Shown one piece after another: positions 8,645-17,264 of a DNA stretch of 64,000 bases. This stretch comes from DATFXM01 sp035315885. GTDB taxonomy: Bacteria; Acidobacteriota; Blastocatellia; UBA7656. Location of the stretch: assembly GCA_035315885.1 (NCBI GenBank), contig DATFXM010000069.1, positions 1 to 64,000 on the forward strand, given 5' to 3'. Each line of letters begins with the position of its first letter. Positions within the stretch are counted from its first letter, which is position 1. Position numbers and translations under genes: made by a program. Under the pieces are notes generated by a model. It was given only the letters and a program-made list of their open reading frames with translations, made no database searches and was not told the origin of the DNA.

Positions 8645-9343
8645 TCAAGAGCCCTTGACGTCAAATGTGAACTGCACGGTCGCAGCGGGTTGAAGCGGAT
8701 CGTTCGACTTCACCGTGACCGACTTTGTGTGCGGGCCGGGTGATTTTCCGGTCTCCACCTTGATTCTGATCTTGCCGGCCTGACCAGGCCGGAGGACTTT
8801 TGGAAAGTCCACGGTGGTGCATCCTCAGCCAGGCGTCACCGATTCGATCAACAAATTCGATTTGCCGGTGTTTCGGATGGCGATCGCACGGTTCAGGGTC
8901 TTATCCTGAGGTTGCTTGCCAAAATCCATTTGCGGTGTCGCGATCAGCAGTTTAGGCGCCTTCTCAGTATCGAGTCCCGGCTCGGGAGCTACGGTAACCT
9001 TTGCCTGAACCGGTGCGGCCGGTTGCACCGAAGACCCGGTGCCAGGTGCAGGCTGTGCGGGTACCTTCGGCGCTGGTTCCCCGGGAGTGGCCGAAGAGGC
9101 CGGCGTCACAGTGGGCGAGCCGATGGGAGATGGGGCGGCTTGCTGCTGAGGCGCTGTTGGTTGAGGCGCAGGTGCCTCGGACGCGCTTTGCGACGAAGAA
9201 GCTTCTGCCTGCGACGGCGCCTGTGCTGGCTGATCACTGGAAGCGGGGGTTGCGTTTGTTTGCTGCTGCGAACTGGAGCAACCCATCACTCCAAACAGCA
9301 GGAACGTGACGAGTATCGCAGCGCTCAAGGTCGTGTGTTTCAT
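8645..9343 (-). CDS. DUF1573-domain lipoprotein with in-frame UGA; candidate selenoprotein
   Basis: The frame runs 232 codons from ATG 9343 to TGA 8645 if the internal TGA at 8825-8827 is decoded. A lipoprotein signal ends in FGVMGC (Cys22). A long Ala/Pro/Gln/Ser-rich linker (about 23-125) follows, then a DUF1573 immunoglobulin-like domain. That family carries a conserved CGCT motif; here the first Cys codon is TGA, giving VTPG-U-GCTT with U at residue 173 and Cys at 175. After the TGA the frame stays open and family-like for another 59 codons (LRPGQAGKIRIKVET, TKSVTVKSNDP) to a natural stop. A Cys-to-TGA change at the only motif cysteine, with an intact tail and a GGUC-loop hairpin downstream, points to selenocysteine. 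A nonsense mutation or sequencing error in a Cys codon is the alternative. Confidence 0.75.
8775..8810 (-). promoter_or_regulatory. Candidate bacterial SECIS: two hairpins after the in-frame UGA
   Basis: Reading the minus strand 3' of the UGA, there are two perfect 7-bp hairpins. The first (8794-8810) has stem GGACTTT/AAAGTCC and loop CCA. The second (8775-8792) has stem CCGGCCT/AGGCCGG and loop GGUC. GGUC is also the apical loop of the E. coli fdhF SECIS that SelB binds. The loop begins 39 bases after the UGA, slightly beyond the roughly 16-37 base range described for bacterial SECIS elements, unless the first hairpin stacks and shortens the distance. Function is inferred. Confidence 0.45.
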
Positions 9344-9370
9344 CGAGCGATAATCTAGCATAGCTGTGTG

Positions 9371-9425
9371 GAGCGGGCGAAGGGTGAGGAGATGGGGAGA
9401 TGAGGGGATGAGGGGACGGAGATGC
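9371..9425. repeat. Short tandem-repeat array (gatgagggg / ggcgaaggg units)
   Basis: Purine-rich units of 7-9 bp (gagatgggg, gatgagggg) lie upstream of the DUF1573 gene. They are the reverse-complement type of the pyrimidine-rich array at 9979-10077, so the two flank the Smr gene as inverted arms about 550 bp apart. Confidence 0.75.
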
Positions 9426-9526
9426 GGGTTTGTTGCGCGTTTTGCGATCCGTTGAGTCTTGAGAGGCGCAAGCTGAACTTGTCAGCGCCTTTTTTCTAAG
9501 GCTTAAAGATAGTGCTGGATGGACCG

Positions 9527-9892
9527 ATGCTGAGAAGACTATTCAATTTGTTTGGGGGCCATCGGGAGACCGCAGAGCCCGATCCCGATGACGATGTACC
9601 TTATGACCCCGATAATCCGTTCCCGGAGATCGTGATAGTACCGTTCAGCGATGTCCTCGATCTTCACTCGATTCCTCCAGCCCAGGTGCGAGCGGTGGTG
9701 GAGGATTACCTAGAAGAGGCACACCGGCGAAAGATTCCTTTTATGCGCATCATTCACGGCAAGGGCATAGGAGTTCAACGAGAGATCGTGCGATCAATTC
9801 TCTCGAAGACTTCGTTTGTAGCAGCTTTTGGCGATGCCCCTCCTGAGGCGGGAGGCTACGGTGCAACGGTCGTGACATTCAATCACCGTTGA
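9527..9892 (+). CDS. Stand-alone Smr domain protein
   Basis: A 121-residue protein whose C-terminal two thirds is an Smr (small MutS-related) domain. It has the LDLHSIPP motif near residues 46-53 and RIIHGKGIGVQR near 76-87, the conserved LDLH and HGKG elements of Smr nucleases. Free-standing Smr proteins can be DNA- or RNA-cleaving. The N-terminus is acidic (PDPDDDVPYDPDNPFPE), a layout seen in short YdaL-like Smr proteins. The ATG at 9527 is preferred because ggatgga is suitably spaced upstream; a GTG at 9512 is the alternative. Confidence 0.88.
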   Translation: MLRRLFNLFGGHRETAEPDPDDDVPYDPDNPFPEIVIVPFSDVLDLHSIPPAQVRAVVEDYLEEAHRRKIPFMRIIHGKGIGVQREIVRSILSKTSFVAAFGDAPPEAGGYGATVVTFNHR

Positions 9893-9898
9893 GATTAG

Positions 9899-10077
9899 GG
9901 GACGACACGAAGGGGCGATACGGAGACTCGGCGAAGCGGGCACAAAGACGATTTGCAGAGACCCAATGAATGACTCCTCAACCCCTCCCCGTGTCGCCCA
10001 TTCGCCTCATCTCCTCATACCCTCATCTCCCCTCCCCGCGTCCCCCTTCGCCCCTTCGCCCATCCTCCCCGCTTGCC
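9899..10077. repeat. Intergenic short-unit repeat cluster (cgaagggg, ctcatctc, cgccccttcg)
   Basis: A purine-rich part (9899-9945) is followed by a long pyrimidine-rich run (9979-10077) of ctcatctcc and ccccttcgccc units. These are the inverse of the ggcgaagggg units found elsewhere in the window. Reading frames through it encode only Pro/Ser-rich repeat translation and are not genes. Confidence 0.8.
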
Positions 10078-10171
10078 GCTCAATTTAAAATCGTCAATAA
10101 TCAAAGTTTGCTGCCTCGCTTCGCGCGCCGACTATGTGGGATCAGGGCGCGCGGTTTTGCTTCTGCGGCTT

Positions 10172-10978
10172 ATGATCTTCCTTCGACTCATTTTTCTATC
10201 GGTCGCGATTCCGGTGGTGTGCGCTGCGGCGTGCCTGCAGTCTCAATCAACCCAATCGAAAAACTATCCGGCGCTCATCAAGGATTCTCCCGATCGCCGT
10301 GCTAAGGCCGAACGCGAGTGGCGCAGAATGCTGGACGCCTACAACGTCCCGCAGACTCCTCCAGATCTTTATCCGATCACTTACACACCCAGATCTCTGC
10401 TAGGCGTCGCGGGAGGAATCAAACTCACTGTTGATCCTATTTCAACCGCGAGCGACCCTCTCACCCTGCGTGAACTGATGCGCAGCTTTATCGATCGCTG
10501 GAGAGACATGATCGGCGCCGATCCCACTGCCCTGTCACTTGTGTCGTCGGATCAGTCAGGGCAGATCAAGCGGTTTACTTATAAGCAAGCCAACTACGCC
10601 TTGCCCATTGCTGCGCCTTCGGGCGAGTTGAACGTGGTGTTGAGCGGCGACGGAAGGTTGATGCAGCTTGATGACCGCCTGATCCCGGTGATCGAGCTGC
10701 CAATCAAGCCTACAGTTGAAAAGGAAAGCATACCCAAGAGGATCGTCGGACGGACTTTTACGTACACAGACTTCAGCGGCCGTCAGCAACGTGCGTCGAT
10801 CTCAAACGAAGCTGAGGTTGCGGTGAAGCAGTTGGTCGTGTTGCCCCTGCAAAAAGCGGAGGCAATCGAAATTCATCTTGCATGGGAAGTCGCTGCCGGC
10901 GGCTCGCTGTCCTGGACTTTGTACGTGGACGCGATCAGCGGCGAAGAGTTGAAAGTCGTGCAGAACTTTCAGACTTGA
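10172..10978 (+). CDS. Putative lipoprotein of unknown function (PepSY/FTP-like)
   Basis: Starting at MIFLRLIFLSVAIP the protein has 268 residues. It begins with an export segment ending in VCAAAC, a plausible lipobox. The mature part contains an Arg/Glu-rich helix (RRAKAEREWRRMLDAYNVP), a segment GDGRLMQLDDRLIPV and a C-terminal half that ends LSWTLYVDAISGEELKVVQ. The W-x-L-Y-V-D-A-x-S-G-E pattern resembles PepSY/FTP propeptide-like domains that precede secreted metallopeptidases, though no peptidase follows. The first in-frame ATG at 10073 lies at the edge of the repeat cluster and would add an unlikely N-terminus. No firm function. Confidence 0.7.
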   Translation: MIFLRLIFLSVAIPVVCAAACLQSQSTQSKNYPALIKDSPDRRAKAEREWRRMLDAYNVPQTPPDLYPITYTPRSLLGVAGGIKLTVDPISTASDPLTLRELMRSFIDRWRDMIGADPTALSLVSSDQSGQIKRFTYKQANYALPIAAPSGELNVVLSGDGRLMQLDDRLIPVIELPIKPTVEKESIPKRIVGRTFTYTDFSGRQQRASISNEAEVAVKQLVVLPLQKAEAIEIHLAWEVAAGGSLSWTLYVDAISGEELKVVQNFQT

Positions 10979-11076
10979 AAGGAACCCAGTGTCAGTACTC
11001 CACGAATGACCGCCAGAGCCTGCAACGGGGTTATAGATGTGGCTGGGCGGGAGACATTAACCACTGACCATTAGCC

Positions 11077-13365
11077 ATGGAAACCGTCATCACCCGGGAC
11101 ACCGATATCATTCGCGAGTACCTCTCTGCGCTCGATGCGCGGGAACGAGGCTCATCTCCCTTTGCAAAATTCGCAGCGGTAACTAAGCTGGCGCGCCTCC
11201 AACGGCAGCTCAACTCGCTGGCGATAGATTCGACCGAAGATGATATCGCAGAGCTTCGACGAGAAATCGACGAGCGTATCAACCGCAGTGCAGGCAGGCG
11301 CTTCCTAGCGACTCGGTGGGGTGGACGCTCATTTGCCCTTGCCACTTTGATAGTAGGCCAGCAGTTTGTGCTCCTGCTGGCGTTGTTGGCGACTCTGTTG
11401 TTCATCCAGCTCGCACCGGTTTCCAAACGCTGGAACCCGGTGCTGCCATTTGAACAACCCGGCTTTCTGTATGTCTTCATCTTTCTCTTTTTCTTCACTC
11501 TGCCGGTGCTTGCACTTCTGCTGGTTCTTGGAGGTCGTTACTTCAGAGCCTGGAAGCTCACCGCGCCTGCTACAGTACTGATTCTCCTGCTGTCGATGGT
11601 GTTGACTTTTCTGACTATACGACATCGCGAAGACGCGAACCCCGTTCGTCATCAGACGTCGCTCGAGCTGTTTGCCTCCAGAGAGCGAGATGTCACGGTC
11701 GCCGGCTACCGCCAGTGGGCAGACGGAGAGTGGCTCCTGCGCGATCCGCAGTTTCAGCACGACTACGAAGCATACTTGAGAGACGGTCCCGGACGCTGGT
11801 TTACGTCGCGGCTCGACTCGGACACCGACGATGCGTGGAAACCTAGAAACGACGATTCGGATGCGATCCGGCTTATGAGCTCTTATCTCGACAGCGGTCA
11901 GGACCAAAACGGCTTCCGCGATTGGCTGAGGTACTACTTCGACAGACATCGCATATATTCTGAAGATCGAATCGACCAGGAGGTCTCGGCAATCACCAGC
12001 CTGGCGAATCAACGCTACCTGGGCATCTGGCAGATGGAGCCTTTCTTGAAGGAGCGTGACCAGCGGTTGTATCGAGCATACCTGGGATCGATCGAGCGTG
12101 CGATGAAAGGGTGGGGAAGCGTCTGGTTTGGCGTGCTCTCTCTGGCATTCATCGCAGGCTATTTGATTTCGGTGATAAGCGGCTCCGGGATAAAAGTTTC
12201 TTCTGGTGCGGGCGGCTCCGGAGCGGCCGTTCCGCTTTCAGCAGACTCTCGCGCCGTCTCGCCGTCCGCGTCCCCGGGCTCTCGATACTGGTTTCCCGAA
12301 CGAGCCGAGATCAATTCTCCGCCTTTCTTCGACGCGCCGTTCAAGGTGCTCTCGACTGTTCATCGCGCGTTTCTTAGGAGGGTTGTTTTTGTATCGGTCC
12401 TCGCGTTCCTGTTGTTGGCACTCATCTACGTGTTCCAGATTTCAGGCTCGGGAGCAAACCCCGCGTCGCAGGTGGATCTGATGCGCTCCGCGGTGTTGAT
12501 GCGCGGGCACGGCGATGCTTCTGAGAAGCCGGTTCCGCCAGTTCGCGCAACGACCTCGAGCACGAGCTATGTGACCGTTGGGAGGGCCGCGCCCGGTGCG
12601 ACAAACACGCGGCCGGACTCTGAGCGCCGATCCCGCGAGGCGGTCACTCAGCAAGTGACGGATCTCCAACAACAGTTCGATGAGAACGACTATCTGAACT
12701 CGCGGCGCTTCAAAGAGCAGTACCGCGCATTGGCCGCGCAGAAGTCCGAGATAGGTTCACTGAAGAATCAGACTGCCCAGTTGCAGCAGTCCACCACTGG
12801 GCTCCCTGAGCAGTTGTCCGATCTTGGTTCGCGAACTTCTGCAGCCGAAGCGCACGCCGGACAAGTCAGCACTGAAGTGGCTGCGGCGCGTCAGACTGCG
12901 GACCAGTTGAACACCAAATTGAAGGACGTTGAGACTCGAGCATCCAGAGCGGCGGATCAGGTAGGAAGAGTTGAGAGTCAGGTTTCGACTCTCGCTACTC
13001 GAACCGAGGCCCTCGACCGCGAGCTGGAGACTCGCGCACGCCAGATAGAAGCCCGAACCGAAGAGTTGGGCGAGCGAACGCAGGGTCTAAAAGACATCAG
13101 CGAAAAGACTCAACGAATTGCATTCAACGCAATTCTTCAGGAGCTGACCACCAGCATCGACGAGCTGGATCGTCGAGTTGCGACATCGTTCTATCGTTTC
13201 ATGAGCAAGGGAGATGCGCGACGCGACGCCGATGCCCTCTCGCAACGCATTGCTTCGCTTACCGCCGAGCTGCGCGAATTGAATACCGAGCAGGCCGCTC
13301 AGTGGATCTCTCAACTCGATCAGCTCACGGCGCGGATTCAGGACATAACCGGGCGGATGAAGTAA
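11077..13365 (+). CDS. Large membrane protein with C-terminal coiled coil
   Basis: A 762-residue protein I do not recognise. A charged, helical N-terminus (1-84) is followed by three membrane segments (about 85-112, 130-152, 161-181), a soluble part (185-345), a fourth segment near 346-370, a Ser/Gly/Pro-rich loop and a fifth near 435-455. Residues from about 525 to the end are a long coiled coil rich in Gln, Glu, Arg and Ala (LQQQFDENDYLNSRRFKEQ, TRTEALDRELETRARQIEAR). The layout suggests an envelope scaffold or sensor. The gene lies 63 bp before the GT-C-like gene and may form an operon with it. Confidence 0.85.
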   Translation: METVITRDTDIIREYLSALDARERGSSPFAKFAAVTKLARLQRQLNSLAIDSTEDDIAELRREIDERINRSAGRRFLATRWGGRSFALATLIVGQQFVLLLALLATLLFIQLAPVSKRWNPVLPFEQPGFLYVFIFLFFFTLPVLALLLVLGGRYFRAWKLTAPATVLILLLSMVLTFLTIRHREDANPVRHQTSLELFASRERDVTVAGYRQWADGEWLLRDPQFQHDYEAYLRDGPGRWFTSRLDSDTDDAWKPRNDDSDAIRLMSSYLDSGQDQNGFRDWLRYYFDRHRIYSEDRIDQEVSAITSLANQRYLGIWQMEPFLKERDQRLYRAYLGSIERAMKGWGSVWFGVLSLAFIAGYLISVISGSGIKVSSGAGGSGAAVPLSADSRAVSPSASPGSRYWFPERAEINSPPFFDAPFKVLSTVHRAFLRRVVFVSVLAFLLLALIYVFQISGSGANPASQVDLMRSAVLMRGHGDASEKPVPPVRATTSSTSYVTVGRAAPGATNTRPDSERRSREAVTQQVTDLQQQFDENDYLNSRRFKEQYRALAAQKSEIGSLKNQTAQLQQSTTGLPEQLSDLGSRTSAAEAHAGQVSTEVAAARQTADQLNTKLKDVETRASRAADQVGRVESQVSTLATRTEALDRELETRARQIEARTEELGERTQGLKDISEKTQRIAFNAILQELTTSIDELDRRVATSFYRFMSKGDARRDADALSQRIASLTAELRELNTEQAAQWISQLDQLTARIQDITGRMK

Positions 13366-13428
13366 GAAGCAGAGCGCTGAATACAGACGCGAGGCATTGG
13401 GTCACCGACTGGGTATTTGAAGGATCGA

Positions 13429-15081
13429 ATGGCTCAAGATGTGCACGAAGAGCGCGAGAGCAATCCGGTGTCTTCGGCTACCGGCTCGCGCGCCGCGACG
13501 GGAGCGCCGGTTGAAGCGCCGGACCGCATTTCTCTCGCAGCTTCACACACCCGCACGCGGTTGCCGGCGATCGCCAGAGCACTCGAACTGCCCGCCGCGC
13601 TGATTTGCATAGCGGCGGTAATGGGGGTGATTCAGTTTTCAGGGCGCGCGATCCTCGACAACGACGGCCCGTATCACATTCGCTGGGCGACGCTCCTACG
13701 GCAGAGCTTTCCTCAGCTGCCGGAGTTCAACGCCCTGCCACTGACTACGCTCGACCGCGAGCATTACGTCGATCATCATTACCTCTACCACGTACTGCTG
13801 TTTCCGTTTACGTTCGGCGATCTGCGGATCGGCGCGAAACTGGCTGCAGTAGTCTTTTCCGCGCTCGGAATCGGTTCAGTGTTTGCGCTATTGAGCTTCT
13901 ATAAGGTCAGGTACAGATGGCTGTGGCTGGCGCCGCTGATTGCAAGTTCCGAGCCCTTTCTCTACCGAATGTCAATGACGCGCGCGCCTGCAATGTCGCT
14001 GATGTTGCTTGGAATCGGAAGCTGGTTGATCTTCAATCGCAAGTTCTTCCTGCTCGCTCTCATGGCGTTCGCGTTTGTTTGGTCATACAGTCTGTTTCCG
14101 CTGATCTTCGTTTTTGGGGTCGTTTACTCGGTGACGCTGTATCTCTCCGAGCGCCGTATTGATTTATGGGCGCCGCTTGCAACCGGCGTCGGAATCATCG
14201 CGGGGCTGATAATAAATCCTTACTTCCCGAAGAACCTTCGCCTGTTTGGCGAACACCTGATGATGAAGGTGACCGGTGAGTACCCCATAGGTGTCGGCGT
14301 CGAGTGGTACACCTATGAATCGTGGTACATGCTCACCAGCAGCGCCATCGCGTTCGCTGTTTTTTTCTTCGGTCTGATTGCTTTTGAGTACAGGGATCGA
14401 GTTCGAGACTGGAGGCCGCTTTTCTTTCTGATCGTGTCTGTAGTGTTGCTGCTGATGTCGATCAAGTCCCGACGGTTTATGGAGTACTTTCCCCCGTTTG
14501 CTGTGGCGTTCGGAGCGTTCACGATCAGTCCAAAGCTGGCTCGACCAGGGAACGCGTGGGTTCGGACCATCCGCGACCGTTTGATTGCTGCGATGACCGC
14601 ATCCGCCGCAACGGTGGTTACCGCGACGATCCTGGGAATGATGGTGCTGCAAGCGAGAGCAGAGTTAAAAGAGGAGAATTTTCCTTACGCTTACGAAGGC
14701 GCGAGCAAATACATTACGGAGCACACCGCGCCGGGTGCGATGGTGTTCAACACCAACTGGGACACGTTCCCTAGTTTGTTCTACTACAATCCCGATCGCT
14801 GCTTCGTAGCGGGACTCGACCCCTCCTACTCGTATGATCGCGATCACGATCTATGGAAGCTCTACGAGAGCATAACCAACGGAGACCAGGAGAACGCTGG
14901 CAAATTGATTCGCGAGCAGTTCGGTGCGGAGTACGTTGTTACCGGGAACGGCACCTCGGACTTTCTAACTTCGGCAGATGACAGCGGGGAGTTTGAGCGT
15001 GTATACGAAGACAACGACGCGATCGTATTGAGGGTGCGCGATCCAGGCGAAGTTCAACCTTCAAAAGAGAGCGAACAGTGA
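13429..15081 (+). CDS. Polytopic membrane protein, putative GT-C fold glycosyltransferase
   Basis: A 550-residue protein with a polar N-terminus and about ten membrane segments between residues 45 and 425. The first loop holds LDNDGPYHIRWATLL, resembling the acidic/aromatic loop of GT-C enzymes (STT3, PMT) that bind lipid-linked sugars. After the membrane region there is a soluble tail with VFNTNWDTFPSLFYYN and GLDPSYSYDRDHDLW. A role moving sugars from polyprenyl phosphate is an inference; the family cannot be proved by eye. The ATG at 13429 is preferred for its AAGGA site 5 bases upstream; a TTG at 13417 is in frame. Confidence 0.75.
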   Translation: MAQDVHEERESNPVSSATGSRAATGAPVEAPDRISLAASHTRTRLPAIARALELPAALICIAAVMGVIQFSGRAILDNDGPYHIRWATLLRQSFPQLPEFNALPLTTLDREHYVDHHYLYHVLLFPFTFGDLRIGAKLAAVVFSALGIGSVFALLSFYKVRYRWLWLAPLIASSEPFLYRMSMTRAPAMSLMLLGIGSWLIFNRKFFLLALMAFAFVWSYSLFPLIFVFGVVYSVTLYLSERRIDLWAPLATGVGIIAGLIINPYFPKNLRLFGEHLMMKVTGEYPIGVGVEWYTYESWYMLTSSAIAFAVFFFGLIAFEYRDRVRDWRPLFFLIVSVVLLLMSIKSRRFMEYFPPFAVAFGAFTISPKLARPGNAWVRTIRDRLIAAMTASAATVVTATILGMMVLQARAELKEENFPYAYEGASKYITEHTAPGAMVFNTNWDTFPSLFYYNPDRCFVAGLDPSYSYDRDHDLWKLYESITNGDQENAGKLIREQFGAEYVVTGNGTSDFLTSADDSGEFERVYEDNDAIVLRVRDPGEVQPSKESEQ

Positions 15082-15175
15082 CGGAGTTTGATGGTCCCTC
15101 TGGTCTGTCGGAGAAACAAACCGACCGCGGCCGCACCTGAGCCCGCGCAGCGGGCTTTCGCCAAATTCACTCGGT

Positions 15176-16708
15176 TTACAACGTCTTCAAGAACGCAATG
15201 AGCGAGCGCTTGTCGTCACTAGACAGATCCAGGCCAAATTCGTGACCCTTTACTGCCCGGTGTGGCGCAAGAGGCCCCTTCCAACCGCTGGGCACATAAC
15301 TATCGCTCAGACGCTTTCTATCGAACCAGTCCTCTAAAGATCCGATCGAGCCCGAATGCTCGATGAGATTCCGATACCAGAGCCCTTTGAGCGAAGGCAC
15401 TTTGTAGTAACCGGTTCCCTTTCTCGTCTTCAACGCGAGCGAGGGGTCCGTCCCAACCTTCACTCCCTTCATTACGTGCAACCGATTGGTGGCCGAATGC
15501 GGTGACGGCGTGAACCCATCGGCCGGAATCAACATGTTATTCGTGTACAGTGGAGGCGTGTGGCACATTGCGCAGCCCTCGCTCTCAAACACTTTCTTTC
15601 CTCGCTCAGCCGTAGCATCGAACTTGTTAGGGTTGGCAGGAGGCTCGAGCGCGTACACAAACTTGCCTAAAGCGTAGAGCGCCTCATCGCTGAACCTGTG
15701 TGAGAGTCTTCGTTGCTGCTCGTTGAAAAAGCGGTACTCGCCGATGGCTCCATCATCCGCCACACTCACAAAAATCGCGTATCGAGCAATGTCTTCGGGG
15801 CCTCGATTGACGTGAGTGCCCGTATGATCGATGTATCGGCGATCCTTGATTCCAATCAGATCGGGAATCTTTGTCATGTAGTAGGGGCTGCCGTTGAACC
15901 GCGCGAACGTGCCCGGCGTAGGAAAACCGTCCACCTGGTTGATTTCCTGAGGCGTCATCGTTTTGAACCGAGCGTGAATGTCGTCCTTGAGCCACGGGAC
16001 GCCGAACGCGGCATACTCGGCCTGGTTCAACGAAATACCTCGTCTATCCAGATCCCTTCCAAACCCTTGCACAACCACGCCGACAGCCTGCTTGGAAGCA
16101 CTGAGGTTTCCTTGTGCCCCTAGCAGCATGGAGCCGTCCGGCATTATGCGACTGTGACAGGCTGCACAGTCCGCTAGCCCGATTCTGAGTTTGCCGTCGC
16201 GTCCCACCGACCAGCGAAGGGTTGGGATGATTCCATCTTTGGTGACTGAGTCTTCGCCCTTGCTGAACGCCACCGGATCGCTCAGAAACTGAAGCAGCTT
16301 CGGGCTGTCAGTTCTGGTGACCGGGAAATCGAGCCCCTCAAATACGCGCCGTCCAGCTTCGATCCAGTCGTGTTCCGTCTTGAGTTTTTCAGGCTCTATA
16401 AGCGGCTGATAACCCTGAGTAAGCATCCACTGGCGATAACCGTTCGGTTCGCGGCCGGGCGCATAAACCGGATAGGTCCTGACGTTGTCGATTGGCGCGG
16501 CATAATACTCTTCCTCTGAGTAAAGCCTTGCGGTCACTCCGATTCCGGCAACTGGCGTCGCCCACGTTTCAAGTTGCTTTGAGTCCCAGATACGCGGCAC
16601 GATAAGCGAGTCGACAGTTTTATTTTGCGATTTTGCACCGGCGATCAATAGTCCCAACAGCGAAATCCAGGCGATCGATACGAGTAAAGCTACAGATGTT
16701 CGTTTCAT
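15176..16708 (-). CDS. Exported di-heme cytochrome c family protein
   Basis: A 510-residue protein with an N-terminal export segment (SVALLVSIAWISLLGLLIAGAKS) and two covalent heme-c sites: CAACH at 181-185 and CAMCH at 379-383. The second lies in a typical cytochrome c domain with the region AERGKKVFESEGCAMCHTPP, then LKGLWYRNLIEHSGSIGSLEDWF, a layout common in large di-heme cytochromes and MauG-like peroxidases. It should act in periplasmic electron transfer. A GAGG site lies about 10 bases before the ATG. It stands alone, convergent with the GT-C-like gene. Confidence 0.88.
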   Translation of the reverse strand: MKRTSVALLVSIAWISLLGLLIAGAKSQNKTVDSLIVPRIWDSKQLETWATPVAGIGVTARLYSEEEYYAAPIDNVRTYPVYAPGREPNGYRQWMLTQGYQPLIEPEKLKTEHDWIEAGRRVFEGLDFPVTRTDSPKLLQFLSDPVAFSKGEDSVTKDGIIPTLRWSVGRDGKLRIGLADCAACHSRIMPDGSMLLGAQGNLSASKQAVGVVVQGFGRDLDRRGISLNQAEYAAFGVPWLKDDIHARFKTMTPQEINQVDGFPTPGTFARFNGSPYYMTKIPDLIGIKDRRYIDHTGTHVNRGPEDIARYAIFVSVADDGAIGEYRFFNEQQRRLSHRFSDEALYALGKFVYALEPPANPNKFDATAERGKKVFESEGCAMCHTPPLYTNNMLIPADGFTPSPHSATNRLHVMKGVKVGTDPSLALKTRKGTGYYKVPSLKGLWYRNLIEHSGSIGSLEDWFDRKRLSDSYVPSGWKGPLAPHRAVKGHEFGLDLSSDDKRSLIAFLKTL

Positions 16709-16982
16709 ATGGTAAACCTCGTGTCTTTGGTACCGACTTCGGCCTGTCGGATTTGATTATTAAACTGGCAACCACCTCAAAAGGTTACGGTACGGATACT
16801 CCGTCAATATTGTTCTGACGTATTTCGCTCCAGTTGTTCTGCAACGTTTACAGAGTGCCCATTGGTGCTGTGCCCGCCATTAACCGCCAGCCGAGCTGAG
16901 GTTTCACGCCAAGACCGCATAGAGCGCAACCTCATTCATGCGCTCGCGGTCAAAATCAAGACACCGCCGTGGGATGCGCTGC
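16709..16982. other. Intergenic region without supported gene
   Basis: Between the cytochrome gene and the tRNA promoter I see no start codon with ribosome-binding site and no convincing frame. An open frame antisense to the tRNA (16904-17125) is a well-known artefact and is not called. Confidence 0.6.
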
Positions 16983-17012
16983 TTGATGCGTGCGGAACGC
17001 GTCCGGTATACT
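16983..17012 (+). promoter_or_regulatory. Promoter of tRNA-Ser
   Basis: TTGATG (16983-16988) and TATACT (17007-17012) are separated by 18 bases. The predicted start is a few bases before the tRNA at 17024, so the tRNA appears to have its own promoter. Confidence 0.7.
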
Positions 17013-17023
17013 TCGGGGGTTTT

Positions 17024-17117
17024 GGAGAAGTCGCCTAGTGGCTGAGGGCGGCGGTTTGCTAAACCGCTATAGGGGCGTAAACTCCTATCGAGGGTTCGAA
17101 TCCCTCCTTCTCCGCCA
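17024..17117 (+). tRNA. tRNA-Ser (anticodon GCU)
   Basis: The acceptor stem GGAGAAG (17024-17030) pairs with CTTCTCC (17107-17113), followed by the discriminator G and an encoded CCA. The anticodon arm GCGGT-TTGCTAA-ACCGC gives anticodon GCT, decoding AGC/AGU. A long variable arm, typical of class II tRNA-Ser, and a T loop with GTTCGAAT are visible. Length is 94 bases including CCA. Confidence 0.97.
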
Positions 17118-17136
17118 TTTTCCAAGGCAGTTATTG

Positions 17137-17167
17137 AAGGGCCTCGACTGAAAAGTCGGGGCCTTTT
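17137..17167 (+). terminator. Intrinsic terminator after tRNA-Ser
   Basis: The stem AAGGGCCTCGACT / AGTCGGGGCCTT with a GAAA loop and a short T run forms a rho-independent terminator 20 bases after the tRNA. Confidence 0.85.
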
Positions 17168-17264
17168 GATTGCACGTTGTTCCCCAAGCCTGTTTCGTCA
17201 CAATTCGAGCCGGATCCTTCATGCGAAGGTCTAAAGGAAATGCGAGTGGGCTTTGGCAGTCGTC

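Noticed and set aside
8825..9361. DUF1573 gene ending at the internal TGA
   Set aside because: The frame after the TGA is open, family-like and ends properly at 8645, so a gene ending in mid-domain is less likely than readthrough or Sec decoding.
9970..10305. Plus-strand frame beginning MTPQPLPVSPIRL
   Set aside because: Pro/Ser-rich translation of pyrimidine repeats, overlapping the better supported lipoprotein gene.
16904..17125. 73-codon minus-strand frame with GGEGGIRTLDRSLRPYSG
   Set aside because: It is the antisense of tRNA-Ser(GCU), a common false annotation.
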